Source of the DNA: RGIG2134 sp964461115
Lineage (GTDB): Bacteria > Cyanobacteriota > Vampirovibrionia > Gastranaerophilales > Gastranaerophilaceae
NCBI GenBank assembly: GCA_964461115.1
Contig: CAYWSX010000006.1
Span: 1 to 64,000, forward strand
DNA length: 64,000 nucleotides
Direction of reading: 5' to 3'
The notes beneath the pieces are model-generated. The model did not search any database. It was not told where the DNA came from and saw only the letters and a list, made by a program, of their open reading frames with translations. The translations under genes were made by a program, and so were the position numbers. Shown piece by piece: positions 50,922-59,098 of the stretch (position 1 is its first letter; each line of letters starts with the position of its first letter).

Positions 50922-51683
50922 TTAAGATTTTTTGTCAACAGTGCTACATAACTTATTAATTACCGTGTAGGCTAGGTAATAACCAGCAACGGGAGGAACT
51001 AAGGGGGTAGAAGAGGGTGAATATTTTTTTATAGAATTTTGTCCGGTTTCATCTGTTTGTATTATGCTGCATTCCTTTTGTAACGGTTTTTTCGGTTTTT
51101 CCTTGCTGAAAACTCCTATAATTCCGCTTTGCACATTCCGTTTGTTTAGATTGTATATGATATTTTGTACAAAACTGCATTTTAATTCTTGTACTTCGGA
51201 AATATCAGAAATAAAAAGCTGTGTTGGGTCAATTCGGTTGCCTGCACCCATTGAAGAGGCAACAGGAATCCTGTTTTCACAACAGTACACAAGCAAATCA
51301 ACCTTTGCGCGTTGTGTATCTATTGCATCGACTACAAAATCGGCTTTTGTCTTAAATATTTCTTCGTTTTTTTCTTCGCTGTAAAAATCGTCAAAAATGT
51401 TTATTTTTATATCAGGATTTATATCGAGAAGTCTTTTTCGGAATAATTCTGTCTTTTTTTTACCCACCGATGAGTGTGCGGCAATTATTTGGCGGTTTAT
51501 ATTGCTTTCGGAAACAGTGTCAAAATCGACAAGGGTCATTTCGCCGATACCTGCTCTTGCGAGAGCGTCAGCTGTGTATCCCCCGACACCGCCCAGTCCG
51601 AATATAAATACGTGTTTTTCTCTCAGCATTTTTTGAGTTTTTTCACCCCAATACATTATATTTCTTGAAAAAATCTCTGACAT
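50922..51683 (-). CDS. tcdA: tRNA threonylcarbamoyladenosine dehydratase TcdA (CsdL family)
   Basis: E1-like ATP-dependent enzyme that converts t6A37 of tRNA to its cyclic form. The ATP loop is FGLGGVGGYTADALARAGIG, followed by LVDFD and SNINRQ. A further landmark is VVDAIDTQRAKVDLL. ASSMGAGNRIDP and a C-terminal Cys region follow as in TcdA. I placed the start at MSEIFSRN because AAAGGAGC precedes it. The open frame extends to 51728. Moderately short at 253 aa, as usual for the family. Confidence 0.92.
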   Translation of the reverse strand: MSEIFSRNIMYWGEKTQKMLREKHVFIFGLGGVGGYTADALARAGIGEMTLVDFDTVSESNINRQIIAAHSSVGKKKTELFRKRLLDINPDIKINIFDDFYSEEKNEEIFKTKADFVVDAIDTQRAKVDLLVYCCENRIPVASSMGAGNRIDPTQLFISDISEVQELKCSFVQNIIYNLNKRNVQSGIIGVFSKEKPKKPLQKECSIIQTDETGQNSIKKYSPSSTPLVPPVAGYYLAYTVINKLCSTVDKKS

Positions 51684-51739
51684 TTTAAAACAGCTCCTTT
51701 TTATGCTTATTTTACCATTAAAATCCACGATATAAATTA

Positions 51740-51768
51740 TTGTCAGACCGCAAAAATAGTTATAGAAT
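51740..51768 (+). promoter_or_regulatory. Promoter of folK
   Basis: TTGTCA (51740-51745), a 17-bp spacer and TAGAAT (51763-51768), with the folK ATG at 51796. Confidence 0.5.
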
Positions 51769-51795
51769 ATATTATATAGGTTTAGAGTGGTTTAA

Positions 51796-52299
51796 ATGTC
51801 GGTAGTTTATTTGTCTTTAGGCTCAAATATCGGTGATAAGGTCGGCTATATTCAGCAGGCGGTGAAACTTTTGCAAAAAAGTACCGATTTTGTTCTTGTT
51901 CGTGCCTCTACTCTTTATGAGACAGAGCCTTGGGGTAACAAAAAACAGGAATGGTTTGTAAACGCTGTAATAGAGGCTAAAACAAAACTTTCCCCCGTTC
52001 AGCTGCTTCATCATTGTCAGGAGGTAGAACAAAAACTGGGCAGGGTGCGTGAAGGCATTCCGCATTGGGGACAAAGAACCATTGATATAGATATTTTATT
52101 TTACGGCAAGGAAATTATAAATTTGCCCGAACTTCAAGTCCCTCATAAACATTTACATGAACGTGCATTTACATTGGTGCCGCTTTTAGAGCTTATTCCG
52201 TCGTTTTCGCACCCTATTTTTAACAAAACAATTATGGAATTACATGAAGGGCTTGCAAAGCCGGAAGATGTCTTTTTGTACGGGACGATAACTCCATGA
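51796..52299 (+). CDS. folK: 2-amino-4-hydroxy-6-hydroxymethyldihydropteridine pyrophosphokinase FolK
   Basis: HPPK of folate synthesis, transferring pyrophosphate from ATP to the pterin. Landmarks are LSLGSNIGDK at the N-terminus, LYETEPWG, the WGQRTIDIDILFYG block with the metal-binding D-x-D, and VPHKHLHERAFTLVPL. At 167 aa it is normal. No Shine-Dalgarno is visible. It overlaps the following flavoprotein gene by four bases (ATGA), indicating coupling. Confidence 0.96.
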   Translation: MSVVYLSLGSNIGDKVGYIQQAVKLLQKSTDFVLVRASTLYETEPWGNKKQEWFVNAVIEAKTKLSPVQLLHHCQEVEQKLGRVREGIPHWGQRTIDIDILFYGKEIINLPELQVPHKHLHERAFTLVPLLELIPSFSHPIFNKTIMELHEGLAKPEDVFLYGTITP

Positions 52300-53477
52300 A
52301 TATTGCAATAATCGGAGCAGGGCCTGCGGGAGTAATGGCGGGTATAGAGGCATTAAAAAACAGCGATATAGAGGTGACATTTTTTGACAAAAATGATCCT
52401 TTGCTTACACTTTTACCCACAGGGGGCGGGCGATGTAATCTTGCATATGCGGAATTTGACAACGCAGAACTCGTAAAATTCTATCCCAGAGGTGAAAAGT
52501 TTTTACTTTCGGTTTTTTCAAGATTTTCCACGGGTGACACAATGGATTTTTTCGATAAAATCGGCGTAAGCACTTATATTCAAGATGATATGCGAGTTTT
52601 CCCCGTTTCCAATTCGTCCGCTGATGTAAGACGAAAACTTTTGAGAAAATTTGAAAAAAGGACACATTTCCTAAAGGAAAATGTTGTAAGGTTGGAAAAA
52701 TTAGGCGAAAAATATAAAATTTTTACAGATAATGCAGATTATTTGTTTGACAAAGTAATTTTTGCAGGCGGGATAAAAAGCAATTTTGATATCTTGAAAA
52801 AGCTGGGAATTGTGCTCGTAGAACCGCGTCCTGCGCTTTGTTCGCTCTGTGTCACGGAAAAAAATCTATATTCACTCTCCGGCGTGAGCTTTCAGGACAT
52901 AACTGCCAGTATTTATACAAAAGACAAGTTTTTTAAAGAAATTTCGGGTGATTTGTTGATTACGCATAAATCGCTTTCAGGTCCTTTGTCCTACAAAATC
53001 TCTGCCTATACAGCTTACGAGAATTTTCCGTGGAAAATAAAACTTAATTTCGTAAATGAAAATTTTGAAGATTTTGATAAAAAATTTATAGAGCTTTTGA
53101 ATAATAATTCTAAAAAGGATATCATAAATGTGGTTGCGGACTTTGTCCCGCGTTCGTTTGCTCAGTATTTGCTTGAGCGAGAGAAAATTCAGCCTGAAAC
53201 AAAGTCTTTTTCCGTTAACAAAGATATAAGGGTAAAAATTTCAAAAAATCTTACTGAATTTGAAATTACGGTTTCGTCGCAGAAAAAGGATGGAGAAATT
53301 GTGACAGCAGGTGGAGTAGATTTGAATTTTGTAAACAGCAAAACTATGCAATACAAGGATTTTGAGGGTTTGTATTTTTGCGGTGAGGTTTTAGATGTTG
53401 ATGGGCTGACAGGCGGTTTTAATTTGCAAAACTGCTGGTCAACAGGATATCTCGCAGGGCATAGTCTCTTAGAATAA
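52296..53477 (+). CDS. HI0933/YhiN (BaiN)-family FAD-dependent oxidoreductase
   Basis: Flavoprotein with an N-terminal Rossmann fold (IAIIGAGPAGVMAGIEAL), the family loop PTGGGRCNLAYAEFD, and the C-terminal FAD site GLYFCGEVLDVDGLTGGFNLQNCWSTGYLAG. Length of 393 aa fits the family, which includes BaiN of bile-acid dehydroxylation and other reductases of unknown role. The substrate cannot be read from this sequence. It is translationally coupled to folK, which does not suggest a function. Confidence 0.9.
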   Translation: MNIAIIGAGPAGVMAGIEALKNSDIEVTFFDKNDPLLTLLPTGGGRCNLAYAEFDNAELVKFYPRGEKFLLSVFSRFSTGDTMDFFDKIGVSTYIQDDMRVFPVSNSSADVRRKLLRKFEKRTHFLKENVVRLEKLGEKYKIFTDNADYLFDKVIFAGGIKSNFDILKKLGIVLVEPRPALCSLCVTEKNLYSLSGVSFQDITASIYTKDKFFKEISGDLLITHKSLSGPLSYKISAYTAYENFPWKIKLNFVNENFEDFDKKFIELLNNNSKKDIINVVADFVPRSFAQYLLEREKIQPETKSFSVNKDIRVKISKNLTEFEITVSSQKKDGEIVTAGGVDLNFVNSKTMQYKDFEGLYFCGEVLDVDGLTGGFNLQNCWSTGYLAGHSLLE

Positions 53478-53572
53478 AGTATTAGTCTGTAACATTCTTG
53501 AATTTCTTTTGTGCTTATTCCATAATGTTTAAGTAATTTGTTATTATCGATTAATTTATGGGGATATTTATT

Positions 53573-53692
53573 ATGCATGAGTACGTTTTAAAATTAAAAA
53601 AAGGTGATATAGAGCTGGAAATCAAATCTGACGATTTGGAATTTATCAGAGAACAGCTCCAAAAATGGCATAACGACGTAGTTTCACAATAG
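53573..53692 (+). CDS. 39-residue protein, short relative of the next gene's N-terminus
   Basis: A small frame MHEYVLKLKKGDIELEI... whose residues 3-30 match the start of the next protein (MSKYTIIVKRGDFQYSIECDNRDF) in pattern: Y, a short beta strand, K/R-G-D, another strand, D-x-x-F. The next gene begins seven bases after its stop codon, so they are co-transcribed. No good Shine-Dalgarno is visible, and a TATTAT lies about 25 bp upstream. It may be a free copy of the same small domain. Confidence 0.55.
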   Translation: MHEYVLKLKKGDIELEIKSDDLEFIREQLQKWHNDVVSQ

Positions 53693-53699
53693 GCGGTAC

Positions 53700-54620
53700 A
53701 TGTCTAAATACACAATTATAGTTAAAAGAGGCGACTTTCAATACAGTATTGAATGTGACAACAGAGATTTTGCGGTGTCACATATTGATATGCTGTTTTC
53801 ACAATTGAAAACGCGTGTAGCTGTTTCGGGAGACGATGTTTTTTCTAAATTGGATGTAAAAAAAGAGGTTGAGCAGCCTAAAACAGAGTATAAAGTTGAA
53901 GAGCCTAAGCAAGATGTTGTTCAGGAGCAATTTGAATTGAAGGAAGAAATTCCTGCTGAGGAAACTATTGAGCCTGTTGTTGAGGAAGTTTTCGAGTCTG
54001 AAAATTCCTCGAAAGTTCAAGAAGAAGCTGCGGAATCTGTAGTTGAAGCTGAGGGGGCGCAGCAAGAGACGGTTTTAGGTTATGAGCCTATTGATGAAAC
54101 GCAGGAATTTTCAGAGCAGGAAGCAATTCTTGAGTCTGAGAAAAACAGTTTTGAACATCCGATTGAAGAAAATTCGGATGTTTTGAGCGCATCTGTATCA
54201 GCAGTTGAAAATGTTGAAGAAACTTTATCATCATTTAGTTTTGAGAATATTTTAGAGTCGAAAATCAATAATCCGCCGCATATGGAGGAAGTTATTCAAA
54301 ATGAGTCAGTTGAAGAAGAAATTTCTGAAGGCGCTGATTATGATACTTTTATAAAAAATATTTCTGCGCAGGGGCTTGAGGATTATTTGATAATTACAGC
54401 ATATTATATGCTGGAAAATGAAGGTTTGGACAAGTTTTCACTTAAACAGCTGAACCAAAAACTTTTTACGTCAATGAAACTTTTAATTGACAGAAAAACA
54501 ATCCAAAATGCTGTGGAAAACGGCATGGTGCAGATTGTAGGTGAGTTTTCTCAAGACGGAATCACAGAATATGCACTCACGGAACAGGGGCGGTATCGTT
54601 ATATAAATGGGTATTCGTAA
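53700..54620 (+). CDS. Acidic protein with C-terminal winged-helix-like domain, function unknown
   Basis: Three regions can be seen. Residues 1-40 are a small beta/alpha domain shared with the 39-residue gene before it. Residues 50-210 are extremely rich in Glu, Val and Ser and probably disordered. Residues 220-306 look like a compact helical/winged domain (GLEDYLIITAYYMLENEGLDKFSLKQLNQKL ... YALTEQGRYRYING). AGGCGG precedes the ATG. The stop codon overlaps the start of mnmA by 14 bp. No family is recognised. A regulatory or adaptor role is inferred only from the domain layout. Confidence 0.7.
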   Translation: MSKYTIIVKRGDFQYSIECDNRDFAVSHIDMLFSQLKTRVAVSGDDVFSKLDVKKEVEQPKTEYKVEEPKQDVVQEQFELKEEIPAEETIEPVVEEVFESENSSKVQEEAAESVVEAEGAQQETVLGYEPIDETQEFSEQEAILESEKNSFEHPIEENSDVLSASVSAVENVEETLSSFSFENILESKINNPPHMEEVIQNESVEEEISEGADYDTFIKNISAQGLEDYLIITAYYMLENEGLDKFSLKQLNQKLFTSMKLLIDRKTIQNAVENGMVQIVGEFSQDGITEYALTEQGRYRYINGYS

Positions 54621-55650
54621 AAAAGCGGCAGTTTTATTAAGCGGTGGTCTGGACAGCAGTGTCACGACTTTTTTGTTGAAACAGCAGGGTTATGATGTAG
54701 TTACTGTGACCGGCAAAATGTTTTGCTCGCCTATTGCCGATACTATTGTTGAAAATGCCTGTAAAGTTGCGGAAGCGCTTGATGTCTCTCATTACGTTTG
54801 CGATGTCAGTGATTTTTTTGAAGAAAATATTATAAACTACTTTGAAAATTCATACAAAAGTGGTGAAACTCCGAATCCGTGCATTATGTGTAACAAAAAA
54901 ATCAAGTGGGGCAAGATTTTTGATTTTGCCGTAAACGAGCTTGGGGCGGATTTTGTTGCGACGGGGCATTATGCTTCGATTATTGAAGATGACGGTGTGT
55001 ACAAGCTTTTTCCTGCAAAAGATAAAAATAAAGACCAATTATATTATCTTTTTGAGCTTAATCAAGACCAGCTTTCAAAAACGATTTTTCCGCTTAGCGG
55101 AATGGTAAAAGATGATATCAGACGTATTGCCTCTGAAAACGATTTGCCGTCAAAATCCTCAAAAGAAAGCCAAGACATATGTTTTATACCAAAACCTTTG
55201 ACTACGAAAAAATTTCTTGAAGACCGGCTCGGGGAAAAACAGGGCGATTTTATTTTGAAATCGACGGCGGAAAAGCTCGGTAACCATAACGGCTGTTGGA
55301 AATACACTGTCGGACAGCGCAAAGGTATAGGTATAGCATATTCAGAGCCTTTATATGTTTTGGGTACCGATATCGGGAAAAATGAAGTTTACTTGGGTTT
55401 GCAAAGTGAGCTGTACAGTGATTTTCTCATAATTAATGACTTAAAATTCCAGTCCGGTGTTCCACTTGAGAATTTTAATGCTCAGGTGAAAATCCGTTAT
55501 AATATGCAAAAAGTTCCCGCAAGAATTTCGAAAACGGAATCGGGTTACAGGGTAGATTTCGAAAATCCTGTTTCTGCCGTTACAAAAGGTCAGGCGCTGG
55601 TTATTTATGATGAAAATGACGGGCATTTGGTTGCGGGCGGATGGATATAG
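54607..55650 (+). CDS. mnmA: tRNA-specific 2-thiouridylase MnmA
   Basis: Adds sulfur to U34 of tRNA for Lys, Glu and Gln. The PP-loop is LSGGLDSSV (residues 11-19), the first catalytic Cys is C92 in NPCIMCNKKIKWG, and the second is C192 in SQDICFIP. The TVGQRKGIGIA block and the beta-barrel C-terminus are complete. It overlaps the preceding gene by 14 bp, so translation is probably coupled. At 347 aa it is slightly short but intact. Confidence 0.95.
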   Translation: MGIRKKAAVLLSGGLDSSVTTFLLKQQGYDVVTVTGKMFCSPIADTIVENACKVAEALDVSHYVCDVSDFFEENIINYFENSYKSGETPNPCIMCNKKIKWGKIFDFAVNELGADFVATGHYASIIEDDGVYKLFPAKDKNKDQLYYLFELNQDQLSKTIFPLSGMVKDDIRRIASENDLPSKSSKESQDICFIPKPLTTKKFLEDRLGEKQGDFILKSTAEKLGNHNGCWKYTVGQRKGIGIAYSEPLYVLGTDIGKNEVYLGLQSELYSDFLIINDLKFQSGVPLENFNAQVKIRYNMQKVPARISKTESGYRVDFENPVSAVTKGQALVIYDENDGHLVAGGWI

Positions 55651-55651
55651 A

Positions 55652-56929
55652 TTAGGCGCCGATTTTGTTCATTAGTCCTAAAAATTCGGGGAAGGAAATA
55701 TCAACCCACTGGAATTCGTTTATTTTAAGCGGGCTTTCGGCAACCAGGCCGGCAACATAAAGGCTCATTGCAAGCCTGTGGTCGTGGTAGCATTCGACTT
55801 CTGCGCCGCCTTTTATATTTTGCTTGCCTTCAACTATAAATCCGTCTTCGAGTTCGGTTACCTCTACACCAATTTTTGAAAGTTCTGATATAAGGCATTT
55901 TATTCGGTCGGATTCTTTGTTTCTCAAATCCTGTGCGTCACGGACGATTGTCTTGCCTTCAGCCTGTGTCGCAAGCACCGCTATTACAGGCAACTCATCT
56001 ATAAGCCGCGGAATAATATCGCCTTCGATGGTAATCCCTTTGAGTTCGGAATATTTTACTCGAACATCTCCTACTTCTTCACCGCTTGCGGTTTTTTGGT
56101 CAAGAATTTCAATATCTGCACCCATTTTTTGTAAAACTTCGATTATTCCTGCGCGAGTCGGGTTTAAACCGACATTTTTCAAGGTGATATCAGAATTTGG
56201 TACAATGCACGCCGCTGCAAGAAAAAACGCCGCGGATGAAATGTCTCCTGCCACTGTAATATCTTTGGCTTCAGGTTGTGATTTTTTTATTGAAACCTTG
56301 TTCCCGTCTATATTAATCTCTGCTCCCATGTATTTAAGCATAAGTTCTGTATGGTTACGCGATTTGAAAGGCTCGGTGAAGGTTGTCTCTCCTTGAGCAT
56401 GCAGACCTGCCAATAATATGCAGGATTTTACCTGCGCGGATGAAAGCTTGCTTTCATAGTTAATTCCCTGTAAATTTGAGCCATTTATTTTTAAAGGGGA
56501 CTTGAATTCGTTGTGTAAAATTTTGGCACCCATAAGTTCAAGGGGTTCTATGACTCTTTTCATGGGGCGTTTTGATAGGCTGGCATCTCCGATTAAAACA
56601 GAGTCAAAATTCTGCCCTGCAAGAAGTCCTGACATCAAACGCATTGTAGTGCCCGAGTTTCCGCAATCAAGAGATTCACTTGGGACGTTAAGAGGTAATT
56701 TGTTTTTAATAATAAGATTTTTTTCGTCTAAAAAATCAACTTCCACACCGAGCTGTTGAATAATATTTAATGTTGAATGACAATCAGCGCCTTTTGAGAA
56801 ATTGGAAATACGAGATTGGCCGTTTGTGAGAAGAGAAAACATGACGGCTCTGTGGCTGATAGATTTGTCAGACGGTATTTCTATTATCCCGGTGAGGGGT
56901 GATTTTATTTTCTCTCTTAATACATCCAT
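55652..56929 (-). CDS. aroA: EPSP synthase AroA (3-phosphoshikimate 1-carboxyvinyltransferase)
   Basis: Sixth step of the shikimate pathway, in the cytoplasm. The N-terminal IPSDKSISHRAVMFSLL, LDCGNSGTTMRLMSGLLAG, SLSKRPMKRVIEPL, SSAQVKSCILLAGL, PRLIDELPVIAVLA and DHRLAMSLYVAGL stretches are all present. The Gly of the NSGT motif is followed by Thr-Thr, as in many class II-like enzymes. At 425 aa it is full length. It lies back to back with mnmA, ending one base from its stop codon. Confidence 0.97.
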   Translation of the reverse strand: MDVLREKIKSPLTGIIEIPSDKSISHRAVMFSLLTNGQSRISNFSKGADCHSTLNIIQQLGVEVDFLDEKNLIIKNKLPLNVPSESLDCGNSGTTMRLMSGLLAGQNFDSVLIGDASLSKRPMKRVIEPLELMGAKILHNEFKSPLKINGSNLQGINYESKLSSAQVKSCILLAGLHAQGETTFTEPFKSRNHTELMLKYMGAEINIDGNKVSIKKSQPEAKDITVAGDISSAAFFLAAACIVPNSDITLKNVGLNPTRAGIIEVLQKMGADIEILDQKTASGEEVGDVRVKYSELKGITIEGDIIPRLIDELPVIAVLATQAEGKTIVRDAQDLRNKESDRIKCLISELSKIGVEVTELEDGFIVEGKQNIKGGAEVECYHDHRLAMSLYVAGLVAESPLKINEFQWVDISFPEFLGLMNKIGA

Positions 56930-57017
56930 ACCCTTATTAGACCTTAATTTAGGATAAATTGCAACCGGTTTTATAAGCGGATTTTAAAATTAGTTTTACA
57001 AAACTTCACAATAGGTG

Positions 57018-57046
57018 TTGACATAAATTATTTTATGTGGTATTTT
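57018..57046 (+). promoter_or_regulatory. Promoter of the candidate small RNA
   Basis: A perfect TTGACA (57018-57023), a 17-bp spacer and TATTTT (57041-57046) predict a start near 57053. No open reading frame follows it for about 320 bp. Confidence 0.6.
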
Positions 57047-57052
57047 AATAAT

Positions 57053-57198
57053 ACGAAATATTTAAGTGTAAGTTAAACACTAAATAACGCCAAATAAGTT
57101 TATACTAACCCGAAACATAAAACTCCTAAATAATAAACACAAAAAGACCATTAGGATGCAGAAAACAACCCACTCTCACAAGGAGTGGTTTTTTTTAT
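57053..57198 (+). ncRNA. Candidate small RNA of about 145 nt
   Basis: The only gene-free stretch with both a good promoter upstream (57018-57046) and a rho-independent terminator at its end (CCACTC 57170-57175 with GAGTGG 57183-57188, then a T run 57189-57196). The sequence between is AT-rich with no frame and no ribosome site. It lies between the start of aroA (minus) and the next plus-strand gene. The 57200-57371 remainder holds the leader of the next gene and nothing else I can name. A short unannotated peptide gene cannot be fully excluded. Confidence 0.45.
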
Positions 57199-57371
57199 TT
57201 ATTTTTTTGCTGCACATAGTTTTTATATCCAAAATTAAGAAATAGGTGTAACTTCGACAATTAATGTGGTTTTTTTTAGAAATTTATTCGTCTTAACATT
57301 TGTAGTGTTCATGGTTTTAAATTATTATTTTTTATTTATAATTATCTTAGGATTAATCAAGAGGGAAAAAA

Positions 57372-58082
57372 ATGACTGAAAATAAATTGCCTGAAGGCGT
57401 GGGTAAAAAAATAGTTGAAGCTTTGAAAAAGCAATCTGAAATTGAAGTAAATACTATTCCTGAAACTCCTGCAGATGAAGAAGGATTTGAAAACCTGATT
57501 TCTGATGAAGTAGACGAAATGTTTGCTGAAGAAGAGGAAACTTTGCAGCAAAAACATGAACAAGAAACGCTTATGTTCCACGAACCTGCTCCTCAGCCTT
57601 ATATTTCAGAGCCTATATACCGCGAACCTGCTCCGCAATATGAGCAAGATATCCCTTATGTAATGCCGCAGCATTCATACAGAGAACCTCAACAGTCAGT
57701 TAATTATAACGATTATAATTTGGATAATTCATACCAAGAAAACCCGCAAGCGTCATATCCGCGTGCAAAAGAGTTTACAATTCCGTCGAACGTTGCAGTT
57801 TTGAAAAGATTGATTGCGCAGCTTCCTCAGGGCGTTTCAAAACAAACCGGCGCGCAAATTATCAGACAAACTATGGAAGCACTTGGTATTTCAATGTCTA
57901 CTGTTTTGACAGAAGCACAAAATTTTCAAGACGGTTTAAACACTTCTGTCAGAGAGTGTGTTTCGACTATTCAAGAATATAAAAACAACATTAAAAATCT
58001 TGAAAAACAAGTCAGCGACTACCAAAAACAATCTGCGCAAGTGAATGATTTAATCAGTTTGTTCATAATGACGGATAAATAA
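57372..58082 (+). CDS. 236-residue protein with Pro/Gln/Tyr-rich linker and helical C-terminus
   Basis: The N-terminus (1-60) is acidic and helical, residues 65-125 are a Pro/Gln/Tyr/Glu-rich disordered linker (EPAPQPYISEPIYREPAPQ), and residues 130-236 are a helical domain ending in a coiled coil (QEYKNNIKNLEKQVSDYQKQ). No signal peptide. GAGGG precedes the ATG. The ricT gene begins five bases after its stop codon, so they form one transcript. The layout resembles a cytoplasmic scaffold or polarity protein, but I recognise no family. Confidence 0.75.
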   Translation: MTENKLPEGVGKKIVEALKKQSEIEVNTIPETPADEEGFENLISDEVDEMFAEEEETLQQKHEQETLMFHEPAPQPYISEPIYREPAPQYEQDIPYVMPQHSYREPQQSVNYNDYNLDNSYQENPQASYPRAKEFTIPSNVAVLKRLIAQLPQGVSKQTGAQIIRQTMEALGISMSTVLTEAQNFQDGLNTSVRECVSTIQEYKNNIKNLEKQVSDYQKQSAQVNDLISLFIMTDK

Positions 58083-58087
58083 GATTG

Positions 58088-59017
58088 ATGATTAAATACG
58101 CTGTTAAAATGCTAAAAAATAAATTTTACCCTCTGGAGTTTCCCGAAGGGACACGTCTTGAACAGGGGCAGTATGTTTTGGTTCGTACTGAAAAAGGCGA
58201 AGAAGCGGTAAAAGTTTTTGTTGTGAATTCTGAAATTTCCGCTCACTGGGAAAAATTCAAGCCCGAGACGCTTCCGCTTATTCGTGTAATGAGCAAGGAA
58301 GATATTGCCCAGCTTGATGAAATTGCCAAAGAAGAATATATTGGGTTTCATAAATGTAAAGATCTTGTTAAAAAACACAATCTTTCTATGAATTTGGTTC
58401 AAACCCGTTATACTTTCGATCGCAAAAAAATCACTTTTTATTATACAGCGCAGGAACGAGTCGATTTTAGAGAGCTGTTGAAAGATTTGACTCAGACATT
58501 TAAGCGTGTTCGTATCGACCTTCGCCACATCGGTGTTCGTGATGAAACTTCGATAATTGAAGGTAACGGATTGTGCGGAAAACCTTTTTGCTGCTGTTCG
58601 TGGCTTAGAAAATTCGACAGTATTAATATAAAACTTGCAAAAGACCAAGGTATGCCAATTACCCCGGGAAAGATTTCGGGTACATGCGGAAGACTTTTAT
58701 GCTGCTTAAACTACGAATACAGCGATTACATCGCAGCAGCAAAAGAAATGCCGCCTGTCGGTTCAGGCGTTATGACCGTGGACGGTGTGGGGCGTGTTTG
58801 CAGTATCAATTTCGTTAGCGAAAAGATTTCGGTAAAACTCGAAGACGGAAAAATCAAAGAATTTCCTAAGAGTGAGCTTGAAATGGTTGATACAAAAGTT
58901 GATATCGACATCGATACAAATGCTAATAAAATTATATATCCTGTTGAAGAAGGTGCTTCAAAAATGGATATCAGAAAGCTTGAAGACGACCGTAACAGCA
59001 CAACAGGCAACGTTTAA
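58088..59017 (+). CDS. ricT: RicT/YaaT-like PSP1-domain protein
   Basis: PSP1 domain with the conserved Cys cluster: CGKPFCCCSWLRKF (about residues 165-178) and CGRLLCCLNYEYSDY (about 201-215). In Bacillus, RicT with RicA and RicF forms an Fe-S complex that aids RNase Y and mRNA maturation. The other partners are not visible here. The C-terminal third is acidic and lacks the cysteines. I chose the ATG at 58088 over the TTG three bases upstream. It is co-transcribed with the unknown protein before it. Confidence 0.9.
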   Translation: MIKYAVKMLKNKFYPLEFPEGTRLEQGQYVLVRTEKGEEAVKVFVVNSEISAHWEKFKPETLPLIRVMSKEDIAQLDEIAKEEYIGFHKCKDLVKKHNLSMNLVQTRYTFDRKKITFYYTAQERVDFRELLKDLTQTFKRVRIDLRHIGVRDETSIIEGNGLCGKPFCCCSWLRKFDSINIKLAKDQGMPITPGKISGTCGRLLCCLNYEYSDYIAAAKEMPPVGSGVMTVDGVGRVCSINFVSEKISVKLEDGKIKEFPKSELEMVDTKVDIDIDTNANKIIYPVEEGASKMDIRKLEDDRNSTTGNV

Positions 59018-59036
59018 TTTCTCTTTTTGGGCAGGC

Positions 59037-59063
59037 TTGGATTTTAATTGTTTATGCTACAAT
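59037..59063 (+). promoter_or_regulatory. Promoter of malQ (extended -10)
   Basis: An extended -10 TGCTACAAT (59055-59063) and a weak TTGGAT (59037-59042) at short spacing precede the malQ ATG by 35 bp. Confidence 0.5.
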
Positions 59064-59098
59064 AAATTTTGTTAGTAAAAAATTTATAGGAGCATAAG

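Noticed and set aside
55824..56396. 190-codon plus-strand frame inside aroA
   Set aside because: aroA is complete and well conserved on the minus strand, and the plus frame has no recognisable motif.
57100..57198. Yfr1-type cyanobacterial sRNA
   Set aside because: An ACTCCT string occurs near the end, but the conserved single-stranded 11-mer and flanking stems of Yfr1 are not there.
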